The notes beneath the pieces were generated by a model that was not told the DNA's origin, made no database searches, and worked only from the letters and a program-made list of their open reading frames with translations. The position numbers and the translations under genes were made by a program. From NCBI GenBank assembly GCA_036583965.1, contig JAZBQD010000014.1:38984990-39048989 (forward strand): 64,000 nucleotides of DNA, in the 5' to 3' direction. Numbering within the stretch: position 1 is the first letter of the stretch; every line of letters starts with the position of its first letter. The stretch is from Prunella strophiata (Eukaryota; Chordata; Aves; Passeriformes; Prunellidae). This document shows, in pieces, positions 9,101-19,300 of this stretch.

Positions 9101-12100
9101 TACATAGAGAAGGCGGAGGAAATAATGAAGGTACTTTTGAACTACATGCTGAAAAGTCAGCACTGAAAGAATTAAATTCTGTCATTTTATTGAAATGTTT
9201 ATGTGCATAAGATGTTGCATGTATTCATGCAGTATAAAAATTGCATTAGCAAATTGCTAAATGTCCTGCAGATTGTTAGCAGTTTCTTAGGAAGATGATG
9301 AGGTCTGCCCTTTTTGACCTAGTGTGTAGAACTTGATTTTTAAAGTGAATTATTTCAGATGCCTGAAATAACTGGCAGCACTGACTGGTTCCTGGGCTTT
9401 TCTGGTAACTCATTCCTGCCCTGGGGCACCTCTGCACTGTGTAGTCAAATCGGTTAGGGGACCAGTTAGCTAAAATACACTGAAAATATTCTTATTTTTC
9501 CCATTTTCTCCAGCTGGATTGTCTTACAGCCTTACTGTACAAAAAGCAGCGTCAGTAGGAGGCAGTGCAAGACCAGGAAGAAAGACCAGGCTGGTGAAGG
9601 CACAGCTGTGTCAGGCTGTTCTGGTTCATGAGCCTCCTCCTGTGGCATTAGTGCCTCTTGATGTGGCCACTGTGCAGTACAGCGTTGTGAAGGTGAAGTT
9701 CTGGAGACAGGTCAAGCAAGTGCATTGAGTGGGGGTTTTGAAAGGCTTTCTCCATGAAGGGCATAGTATTGGAGTCTTCCCTACAGCTGACACTGTGGTT
9801 ATAGAGGATGCTAAATATAGTTTGGGGCTGCTTAGTGCTGGAGGAAGAATGTCATGGCCATGTGGTACAAAATGGTCTCCTGATATGTGGTCTCAACTTT
9901 GTAAGCAACAAAAGGAGTCCTGTACAAAGGCTTTATAGTGTATGTCTGTTTCTGTTATTCTACCTTCTCCTCCTGCTGCCTGAACAGTTGCGTGGGTTCT
10001 GACTTTGATGGGAGCTGGATATCTGATCTGTATCTGATCTGTAGTGTCTGTGTACAGACATTATGAGCCTCAGTGTGCAGAAATCTGAGTGGTGCAAAGC
10101 AATCTGCTGCTCAGGGTGGCATAGTCTGCATTGAGCTATAGCATTTGTGGGGAGGATGAGGCTGAAGCACAGCTATGCATTGCTCTTTTAAGGCCATGGT
10201 TTTGCCATCACTTTTAACTTGCCTAGGAATGAAGTTTCAGGGCAGGACTGACTGAGCCATCTGAGACCTCACTGCTGCAGGAAGAGGCTCTTTTCAGCTT
10301 TTTCCTTTCCCTTCTCCAGCTGCATTGTCCAACTCACAATTTCCTACTTCAGAAGAAACAGACATTGGGATTTTTTTTTTTCCAAGTTAAAAGTGAGAAA
10401 GAACTAACAACTTAGTTCTGTTAATAAACACTGCACAGTTGTGACAAGCCCACCATTTTCACTGTCATTTTATTCTTCCTACACTGCCACCGTTTTCTGA
10501 TCTCTGCCTAATCAATAGTGACAGAATTTAAAGGAAAAGAGAAGGCAGAATGGGAAAGGGATATTTGCACTGTTTCCTCTCTCATCCCAGTCATTTAAAC
10601 ATTGCTCTCTCAGGTCTCTAATCTTTCTCATGCTCATATATCAATAAAAGGTCTGAAATGTTAGAAACAGTACGTGGTGTGGCAAAAGAAGGTTGTGTAT
10701 CAAGGGTCCTATGCAAGGCAACATGAGGACTGCTTATGAAGTGCTTGTATATTCAGAGTAAACGGACTTCCTCTGTTTTCAATCAGTCAGCTATTAAGAG
10801 GCTGTGAAAGTTACTTATCTTCTTGTTTGGTAAACTATTGTCTAGTATATTTTCTCTGTAACTACAGTTAATTTTCTTGCAAGGCTTTTAAAGTCTGAAT
10901 GCAGATTTCACAGCATTTTTAACCTTTTACCTTTAACCAGAAGTTGGGTTTATGGATAGTATTTCAGGAAGCAAAGGTGCATTTGTTGTCTCAGGATGGC
11001 TCATCTGACTCAGCCCAGCTGGTCCATTCATACACTCACTTTATGTGAAACGTATAATATCTCTCTTTTGAAAGGTGACAAATTCATAATGTATATGTGC
11101 AACAGCTATTCCAGGGTACAGCTTGCTACTTTGAGTCTTTAAATTACTTTGACAATAGATGTTCTGTGAATTTAGCTTTGGTGGATTCTCATATCTGTGA
11201 TTGAAATGAGAATATTTAGATCTACCGATTGGGCTTCTGTCCATCTTGCTTCTGCCAAGTATGACAGAACTTGGTGCAGATCAGATCAGAGCTGCAGTTT
11301 GTGTAGCAACAGAATGCAAAACATTTCCATGAAAGCCTAGAAGGGCTCAGTGACAACACCACCTTGATTGTAGTCTCTTGGGTTTAGTTCATCACCACTG
11401 CTGCTACTGAATAGCCTCAAAGCAAATGCAAAACTTGAGTTAGTTCCCTTAATATGTGCAAAAAGGTATTTAAAATGGAATTGTTTGTGAGAAATAGGAA
11501 AGGTAAGATGCACTGCTTTTTCTAAACTTGTTGCACCCCCTTGGAATGTGGTATTGTTAGGGAATGTACAGGAAGAAACCGGGAACTGAAGTGCACCTAG
11601 TTATATGCAAATCCTGAAGGTGGAGCTGCAAAGTGACCCATCCCAAGCACAGCTGGACTCTCTCAGGCACTTTGATTGTTTTTTCTCTCCTAAATGTCTT
11701 TGTGTGCCTAAATTCTTGTCGAAAAAACCAAAAAATTGGCAACACTTTAGAGCAAATGCAGCCATAGTGTGATCCATTAACTTGCAGTTGCTGGAACTGC
11801 TCATCCATGTCTTGGCTGCTACTGTGTTGAAGAGAAAAATGTTTAATTCCTTGAGTGTGAGACCAGGGTGGAAGATCATCCATTGGAGAGGTTACATGTT
11901 GGTCTGTTGATTTAATAACTTTAGGAACTATTTCTTCAGTGTAGGGTACAGTGTGTTTATATACAGGCACCTGTGTTTTTATCCATCGCTTTTAAAAGAG
12001 GTTAAGTGTCAAGCTCTAGGTTTTTTCTCTTGGGTGAGAAGATTGCATGTGGGATTTTTTGTTATTTTGCTTGCTGTTTAAAATAAATACTAATCTGCTA

Positions 12101-12612
12101 AGCCCTCTATGTGTCCAGTATTTTAGAAATATTGTTATAAAATTTAAAATCAAAATTTGCATTTCTGTTTCCTTGGGCAACCAGAAAGATGTCAACAGCC
12201 AATGCATGTCCTTAACACGTGCTATCAAATCTTCAGCATATCATCCCCTGCTAATTGTAGAGATTGGAATTTGAGGAAATTGTAGAGTTTTGGGGGTTTT
12301 GGCTTCCTTCCCCCATGGAAGAAAAGTTTTTTGTTGAACTCTTTAACCAGCTCCTGACAGAAACCCTTAGTAGCGGTAAGTGAATCTGTACTCCCACAGC
12401 TGGTGATTGCCCTGTAACAGCGATGGGAGGAGGACAAAGGGTGAAGCCTGTCACACAAAGTATTTCCATCTCAGCATTTCACTGTCCACAACAGCGTCAC
12501 CCAAATTCACTGGTGATGAGACTGGGTTATCCGTGGTCGTGCTCAATGGCAACAACTTCTCCCGTGTCATGTCGTCACTCAGGTTCAGCAGTGGCACAGA
12601 TGACACGAGCTG
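6111..12612. other. AT-rich intergenic sequence, no gene recognised
   Basis: About 6.5 kb downstream of LLPH. Open frames here are short and match no family I know. Visible structure is limited to an AT-only-like stretch near 7395-7445 built from TATTAATAT motifs and a short (GGAAT)4 run at 7629-7649. A 137-codon minus-strand open frame at 11557-11970 is not recognisable and lacks supporting signals. The last ~150 bp before 12613 become less AT-rich as the minisatellite is approached. Confidence 0.6.
7629..7649. repeat. Short (GGAAT)n microsatellite
   Basis: Four tandem GGAAT pentamers, the last followed by GAA. Too short to be a satellite. Confidence 0.8.
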
Positions 12613-12801
12613 ATGGCTTCGCTCCGTTTCCCCCTAGGTGTATCGGTGGCACGGCTAACCGGGCCCGTCTCTGGGTGCTGGGAGAAAGGGGGAAGCGCCA
12701 TCCCGCAGGAGCGATCCCGGCGGGGCCCGGCTGGGCGGGCTGGGGCAGCGCTGCCCGGCAGGGGGCGCCAACGGCGGCGGGACCGGGGCGGCCGCGGCAC
12801 A
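12613..12801. other. GC- and CpG-rich unique segment beside the minisatellite
   Basis: An abrupt change from AT-rich sequence to a GC-rich, CpG-containing block with GGGCCC, CCCGGCTGGGCGGGCTGG and GGCGGCGGGACCGG motifs, leading straight into the first variant units of the 11-bp array. It could be an orphan CpG island or simply the array's GC-rich founder sequence. No gene sharing this start was recognised. It contains the CTCF-like site listed separately. Confidence 0.6.
12752..12770 (+). promoter_or_regulatory. Strong CTCF-like motif
   Basis: TGCCCGGCAGGGGGCGCCA agrees with the 19-bp vertebrate CTCF consensus (YGRCCASYAGRKGGCRSYR) at 17 of 19 positions, including the whole AGGGGGCGC core. 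The mismatches are C for R at position 3 and G for A at position 6. The motif reads on the + strand, 32 bp before the first array unit. Occupancy is inferred, not shown. Confidence 0.6.
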
Positions 12802-12947
12802 GGACCGGAGCGGGACCGGAGCGGGACCGGAGTGGGACCGGAGCGGGACCGGAGTGTCCCCGGAGTGTCCCCGAGCGGGACCGGAGTGTCCCCGGAGTGT
12901 CCCCGGGCGGGCCCGGCGTGTCCCCGGTGTGTGCCCGGAGCGGGACC
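12802..12947. repeat. Variant 11-bp units at the left edge of the minisatellite
   Basis: Before the perfect array there are about 14 units of 10-11 bp. They begin as GGACCGGAGCG and GGACCGGAGTG and then alternate with TCCCCGGAGTG, including two 10-bp units and singletons such as GGCCCGGCGTG and TCCCCGGTGTG. They look like founder units from which the homogenised TCCCCGGAGTG array expanded. Confidence 0.9.
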
Positions 12948-14553
12948 GGAGTGTCCCCGGAGTGTCCCCGGAGTGTCCCCGGAGTGTCCCCGGAGTGTCC
13001 CCGGAGTGTCCCCGGAGTGTCCCCGGAGTGTCCCCGGAGTGTCCCCGGAGTGTCCCCGGAGTGTCCCCGGAGTGTCCCCGGAGTGTCCCCGGAGTGTCCC
13101 CGGAGTGTCCCCGGAGTGTCCCCGGAGTGTCCCCGGAGTGTCCCCGGAGTGTCCCCGGAGTGTCCCCGGAGTGTCCCCGGAGTGTCCCCGGAGTGTCCCC
13201 GGAGTGTCCCCGGAGTGTCCCCGGAGTGTCCCCGGAGTGTCCCCGGAGTGTCCCCGGAGTGTCCCCGGAGTGTCCCCGGAGTGTCCCCGGAGTGTCCCCG
13301 GAGTGTCCCCGGAGTGTCCCCGGAGTGTCCCCGGAGTGTCCCCGGAGTGTCCCCGGAGTGTCCCCGGAGTGTCCCCGGAGTGTCCCCGGAGTGTCCCCGG
13401 AGTGTCCCCGGAGTGTCCCCGGAGTGTCCCCGGAGTGTCCCCGGAGTGTCCCCGGAGTGTCCCCGGAGTGTCCCCGGAGTGTCCCCGGAGTGTCCCCGGA
13501 GTGTCCCCGGAGTGTCCCCGGAGTGTCCCCGGAGTGTCCCCGGAGTGTCCCCGGAGTGTCCCCGGAGTGTCCCCGGAGTGTCCCCGGAGTGTCCCCGGAG
13601 TGTCCCCGGAGTGTCCCCGGAGTGTCCCCGGAGTGTCCCCGGAGTGTCCCCGGAGTGTCCCCGGAGTGTCCCCGGAGTGTCCCCGGAGTGTCCCCGGAGT
13701 GTCCCCGGAGTGTCCCCGGAGTGTCCCCGGAGTGTCCCCGGAGTGTCCCCGGAGTGTCCCCGGAGTGTCCCCGGAGTGTCCCCGGAGTGTCCCCGGAGTG
13801 TCCCCGGAGTGTCCCCGGAGTGTCCCCGGAGTGTCCCCGGAGTGTCCCCGGAGTGTCCCCGGAGTGTCCCCGGAGTGTCCCCGGAGTGTCCCCGGAGTGT
13901 CCCCGGAGTGTCCCCGGAGTGTCCCCGGAGTGTCCCCGGAGTGTCCCCGGAGTGTCCCCGGAGTGTCCCCGGAGTGTCCCCGGAGTGTCCCCGGAGTGTC
14001 CCCGGAGTGTCCCCGGAGTGTCCCCGGAGTGTCCCCGGAGTGTCCCCGGAGTGTCCCCGGAGTGTCCCCGGAGTGTCCCCGGAGTGTCCCCGGAGTGTCC
14101 CCGGAGTGTCCCCGGAGTGTCCCCGGAGTGTCCCCGGAGTGTCCCCGGAGTGTCCCCGGAGTGTCCCCGGAGTGTCCCCGGAGTGTCCCCGGAGTGTCCC
14201 CGGAGTGTCCCCGGAGTGTCCCCGGAGTGTCCCCGGAGTGTCCCCGGAGTGTCCCCGGAGTGTCCCCGGAGTGTCCCCGGAGTGTCCCCGGAGTGTCCCC
14301 GGAGTGTCCCCGGAGTGTCCCCGGAGTGTCCCCGGAGTGTCCCCGGAGTGTCCCCGGAGTGTCCCCGGAGTGTCCCCGGAGTGTCCCCGGAGTGTCCCCG
14401 GAGTGTCCCCGGAGTGTCCCCGGAGTGTCCCCGGAGTGTCCCCGGAGTGTCCCCGGAGTGTCCCCGGAGTGTCCCCGGAGTGTCCCCGGAGTGTCCCCGG
14501 AGTGTCCCCGGAGTGTCCCCGGAGTGTCCCCGGAGTGTCCCCGGAGTGTCCCC
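12948..14553. repeat. Perfect 11-bp minisatellite, 146 copies
   Basis: Unit GGAGTGTCCCC repeated head-to-tail for 1606 bp, exactly 146 copies, with no substitution or indel that I can see. Every unit contains CCGG, hence one CpG per 11 bp. The minus strand has a GGGG run every 11 bp with 7-nt spacers, fitting the canonical G-quadruplex pattern throughout; the + strand has the matching C-runs. Three units make 33 bp, so all + frames encode the same 11-residue peptide repeat and stay open by chance, which explains open frames up to 1017 codons. These are not genes. Such perfection implies recent expansion or an assembly consensus; the true copy number is uncertain. Confidence 0.98.
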
Positions 14554-14554
14554 G

Positions 14555-16387
14555 AGCAGTGCCGTGTGTCACAGAGCAGTGCCGTGTGTCACAGAGCAGT
14601 GTCACAGAGCAGTGTCACAGAGCAGTGTCACAGAGCAGTGTCACAGAGCAGTGCCGTGTGTCACAGAGCAGTGTCACAGAGCAGTGCCGTGTGTCACAGA
14701 GCAGTGTCACAGAGCAGTGTCACAGAGCAGTGTCACAGAGCAGTGTCACAGAGCAGTGCCGTGTGTCACAGAGCAGTGTCACAGAGCAGTGTCACAGAGC
14801 AGTGTCACAGAGCAGTGCCGTGTGTCACAGAGCAGTGTCACAGAGCAGTGTCACAGAGCAGTGTCACAGAGCAGTGTCACAGAGCAGTGTCACAGAGCAG
14901 TGTCACAGAGCAGTGTCACAGAGCAGTGTCACAGAGCAGTGTCACAGAGCAGTGTCACAGAGCAGTGCAGTGTGTCACAGAGCAGTGAGAGCAGTGCCGT
15001 GTGTCACAGAGCGGTGCCGAGTGTCACAGAGCAGTGAGAGCAGTGCCGAGTGTCACAGAGCAGTGTCACAGAGCAGTGTCACAGAGCAGTGTCACAGAGC
15101 GGTGCCGTGTGTCACAGAGCAGTGTCACAGAGCAGTGTCACAGAGCAGTGTCACAGAGCGGTGCAGAGTGTCACAGAGCAGTGCCGTGTGTCACAGAGCA
15201 GTGTCACAGAGCAGTGCCGTGTGTCACAGAGCAGTGTCACAGAGCAGTGTCACAGAGCAGTGTCACAGAGCAGTGTCACAGAGCAGTGTCACAGAGCAGT
15301 GCCGTGTGTCACAGAGCGGTGCCGTGTGTCACAGAGCAGTGTCACAGAGCAGTGTCACAGAGCAGTGTCACAGAGCAGTGTCACAGAGCAGTGCAGTGTG
15401 TCACAGAGCAGTGAGAGCAGTGCCGTGTGTCACAGAGCAGTGCCGTGTGTCACAGAGCAGTGTCACAGAGCAGTGAGAGCAGTGCCGAGTGTCACAGAGC
15501 AGTGCCGTGTGTCACAGAGCAGTGTCACAGAGCAGTGTCACAGAGCAGTGTCACAGAGCAGTGTCACAGAGCAGTGTCACAGAGCAGTGTCACAGAGCAG
15601 TGCCGTGTGTCACAGAGCAGTGTCACAGAGCAGTGTCACAGAGCAGTGTCACAGAGCAGTGTCACAGAGCAGTGTCACAGAGCAGTGCCGTGTGTCACAG
15701 AGCAGTGTCACAGAGCAGTGTCACAGAGCAGTGTCACAGAGCAGTGTCACAGAGCAGTGCCGTGTGTCACAGAGCAGTGTCACAGAGCAGTGTCACAGAG
15801 CAGTGTCACAGAGCAGTGTCACAGAGCAGTGTCACAGAGCAGTGCCGTGTGTCACAGAGCAGTGCCGTGTGTCACAGAGCAGTGTCACAGAGCAGTGTCA
15901 CAGAGCAGTGCCGTGTGTCACAGAGCAGTGTCACAGAGCAGTGCCGTGTGTCACAGAGCAGTGTCACAGAGCAGTGCCGTGTGTCACAGAGCAGTGCCGT
16001 GTGTCACAGAGCAGTGCCGTGTGTCACAGAGCAGTGCCGTGTGTCACAGAGCAGTGTCACAGAGCAGTGTCACAGAGCAGTGCCGTGTGTCACAGAGCAG
16101 TGTCACAGAGCAGTGCCGTGTGTCACAGAGCAGTGCCGTGTGTCACAGAGCAGTGCCGTGTGTCACAGAGCAGTGTCACAGAGCAGTGCCGTGTGTCACA
16201 GAGCAGTGCCGTGTGTCACAGAGCAGTGCCGTGTGTCACAGAGCAGTGCCGTGTGTCACAGAGCAGTGCCGTGTGTCACAGAGCAGTGTCACAGAGCAGT
16301 GTCACAGAGCAGTGCCGTGTGTCACAGAGCAGTGTCACAGAGCAGTGTCACAGAGCAGTGTCACAGAGCAGTGTCACAGAGCAGTGT
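14555..16387. repeat. Compound minisatellite of 13-, 20- and 9-bp units
   Basis: Directly abuts the 11-bp array. The basic unit is CAGTGTCACAGAG (13 bp). A longer unit, CAGTGCCGTGTGTCACAGAG (20 bp), has 7 extra bases (CCGTGTG) after CAGTG. Rarer units are CAGTGAGAG (9 bp), forms with CGGTG or CCGAGTG, and CAGTGCAGTGTGTCACAGAG. The 13-bp unit dominates the left part and 20-bp units become frequent between about 15,840 and 16,270. The order is irregular, a variant map suited to typing individuals. The repeat ends cleanly at AGCAGTGTAAA. Long open frames such as 15050-16441 are stop-poor repeat artefacts. Confidence 0.97.
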
Positions 16388-19300
16388 AAAATAATCTTAA
16401 GCATTTCAGGAGTAAATGTAAACCAATATAAATTAATATAAAATTAGAGGGAAAAATATTTTGGGAATACATGATCCACTCTGTAAGAAAAACACATACA
16501 GCAAGGTTTCTTTGTCTAAACAGAAATTTAAGAAAGACGCACAATGATACAGTTGAACAAATTTATGGAATAATATTTAAAACTGAAAAATATTTTTCAA
16601 GTTGCCAGAAAATAAATGTTGCTTAATTCGTAGAAATAAAGTCATACTTGGGGGGAAAAAAAAGTAAGTTAGAAATATATTTAATATGCATAAATCTATA
16701 CAAATAAAATAAATTTATGTTGTAACTGAACCTACTAATTCCAGTGAATGAGAATTTTGCCATTGATTGGTCTGGAAACAAAGGTTAAAACTTGGAAAAA
16801 AAACCCTAACAAAAAAACAGAGAAGCTGAAATTCCAGCTTTCATTGAAGATAAAATGAACAAAAAAGTTTTTGCAAAATCTTTTCAAATGGTAAATGAAC
16901 TTCTAAATACACAATTTTAAAAAAAGTTATTACATTTTCTTTCATTCACAAACTCTACATTTTGAAGTCTTATTTCTGTCAGAAACTTCACTAACACAAA
17001 AGTGTAAACCAATGAATTCAACTTCTGGTCTGCCCTGACATCTTTAGAGCTTGTTTTGCTGTGGAAGGAAATTAAATAATTTCCAAAATGATCTTTCCCA
17101 AGTATCTTTTTGCATTAAACAGGTTTTGGATTCAGTGGTTCCTAATGAATTTGGATATGTTAACAGTGACTGGATCATATCCAAATATGACTTGATGGGA
17201 AAGCCATTAGTTTTTTTCCCTGAGGTTACACTGGGATCCCATCTGGTGATTGCTAATAAATGTGGATACATTCTGGGGAAAAAAAAGAGCTTGTATTGGA
17301 TTCTAGTATGAATTACTGGGAGTGCAGTTTCTTGAAGTTTCATTCATGCACTTCAGGGAAGCTGAGCTTGGAGTACTTTAAAACTTGACAAAAAGAACAT
17401 GACATAAGACTGCAGTTTTTGTTTTTTTTTTTATTCTACATCAATTGTTTTTGCAATAGAATTACATTTGAGATCAGCAAAATATTTATTATTATGTAAG
17501 AATACTTATGACAAAAAAAAATCAATTAAAAGCAATTTTATATTTGATTGTAGCTACCAAATGCTTACCATAAAATAAAATAAAACTTTAAAAACTTTAA
17601 TTATTGAGTGATTATGAGTGCCTGAATAACTTTCCTCCGTAGTAGGATGAAATCTAAGTCATATTTATCTTTTCTATGCACTACCCAGAACACTTAGGCA
17701 AGTTTCATTTTTATATGCAGTGTTAGGGAGAAAATCTGAAGAGGACCAGACACAAATGTTTGTCTCAACAAAGAGGAAATGCAAATCCGTTTTCAAAATT
17801 CTATAAATTCTTTGAAAATACAGCAGTGTGTTTAGAATAGTAATGCTGATGGTTGAATGCATCTTATGTTATTTGTGAACACTACAACTATTAATTACAT
17901 TAATTACATGCAGGGAAATGCTGCACTTCTTTTTATAAAGTAAAAACACTGTTGTTCAGTTAACTTTTTTTTCCTTTTTCTTTTTTTTTTTTCCTTTTTT
18001 TTTTTTTTTCCTTTTTTTTTTCTTCCTTAACAAACCAATTATTAGTCAGGGCAAATTGACCCTGGTTTTGATCAAAGGAGCAATTTATCTCATCCTGCAG
18101 TTCCTGCAGCCTAAGAACTATCTGTTGTTGCAGAATGTGCGGGTCGCCTTTAGCTGCCGACCCCGTCCAGGCATGAGAAAAGGGAGTGAGGAAAAACCTA
18201 TAAAGCCCAAAATAAAACTGTGGGTTCTTCTGGTTCTTGTCAGGTTCAGTTACAGTGGTACAGAAACAGCAGTAAATTCACTGAGGCTCTATCAGATCAA
18301 AACTGCTCTGTTATAAATATCATTCATATAAACCATGTGGGCGAGAGAGAAACTGTCAGAAGAAGGGAAAGGAAAATAGATCTTCTGCACTTAAATAAAT
18401 TACATGATACTTTTATAGATTATAGCAAAAAAATTAAAGCTTAACATACATATGCCTATGTATGTGTGTGTATGTATGAGTGTATACTCACTTGGTAGTA
18501 TTCATTTAAATATTCAAAAGTTTTAAATCCAAATATTTTACTTTAATAAAACACAGAGATTTCAGTGACTGTAGATAAAATTAGAGTACAGTATAAATCT
18601 AGAACAAGAGGTTCAAGAAGTGCCTTATGTTTTCCTCAAGAATTGACTCAATAGCTTGATGCACTTTTAATTGGTTGAATAGCATAGTTCTGCTTGGTTT
18701 TGCAACTGGTGAGCAGCTGAGAGGGTTATGATTGTTAAAGGTCATGACCTTTAGAGGTGATGAGGATGTGATGACCAAAGCCCTTGTTTGCCTACACAGT
18801 TGATGGAAGAAGGTTGTTTCATATGTTTCCCTGCTGTAATTAAAATTATCAGCCAGAGTTTTAATGACATACCATTTTGACAAATTCCCTGTGCTTGATG
18901 GTGGTATGTCTGGATGGTTTACATTTTGAGATGCCTTGACACAATTGTGGGAGTACAATTAACAATTCCTTTACATGAAATAGCTAGAAATAGCTAGAAG
19001 TTGCCAGGTGATAATGTACTTTTCCTCCTTTCTGACCTCAGCTAGATCTAGAGCCATATCTTAGCTACGAGAGTTCATTAACTAGAGAAAGATTAATATA
19101 TACATGTTGGTTCAGTAAAGCATAAATGAGAGAAAGCATGCTAGCAAAACCATTAACACTGCAATGGCCACAGCTGTACAGTAAGCAAATAGGGACACAT
19201 TAAAATGATGGGAGTGCACCAAGCCTTTTAACAAGGAGAATTAGGTTTGTTACATGATTTCATGAGAAGTGAAGCTACATGCAGTTTACACAGCATTTAC

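Noticed and set aside
12423..15476. A 1017-codon open frame and several others of 300-790 codons on both strands, 12.4-16.4 kb
   Set aside because: They are read-through of tandem repeats. The 11-bp unit gives the same 11-residue peptide in each + frame and contains no stop; the 13/20-bp units also lack frequent stops. No splice sites, start context or protein family supports coding.
14555..16387. CRISPR-like regular repeats
   Set aside because: Units are directly adjacent without unique spacers, and the window is vertebrate DNA; this is a minisatellite.
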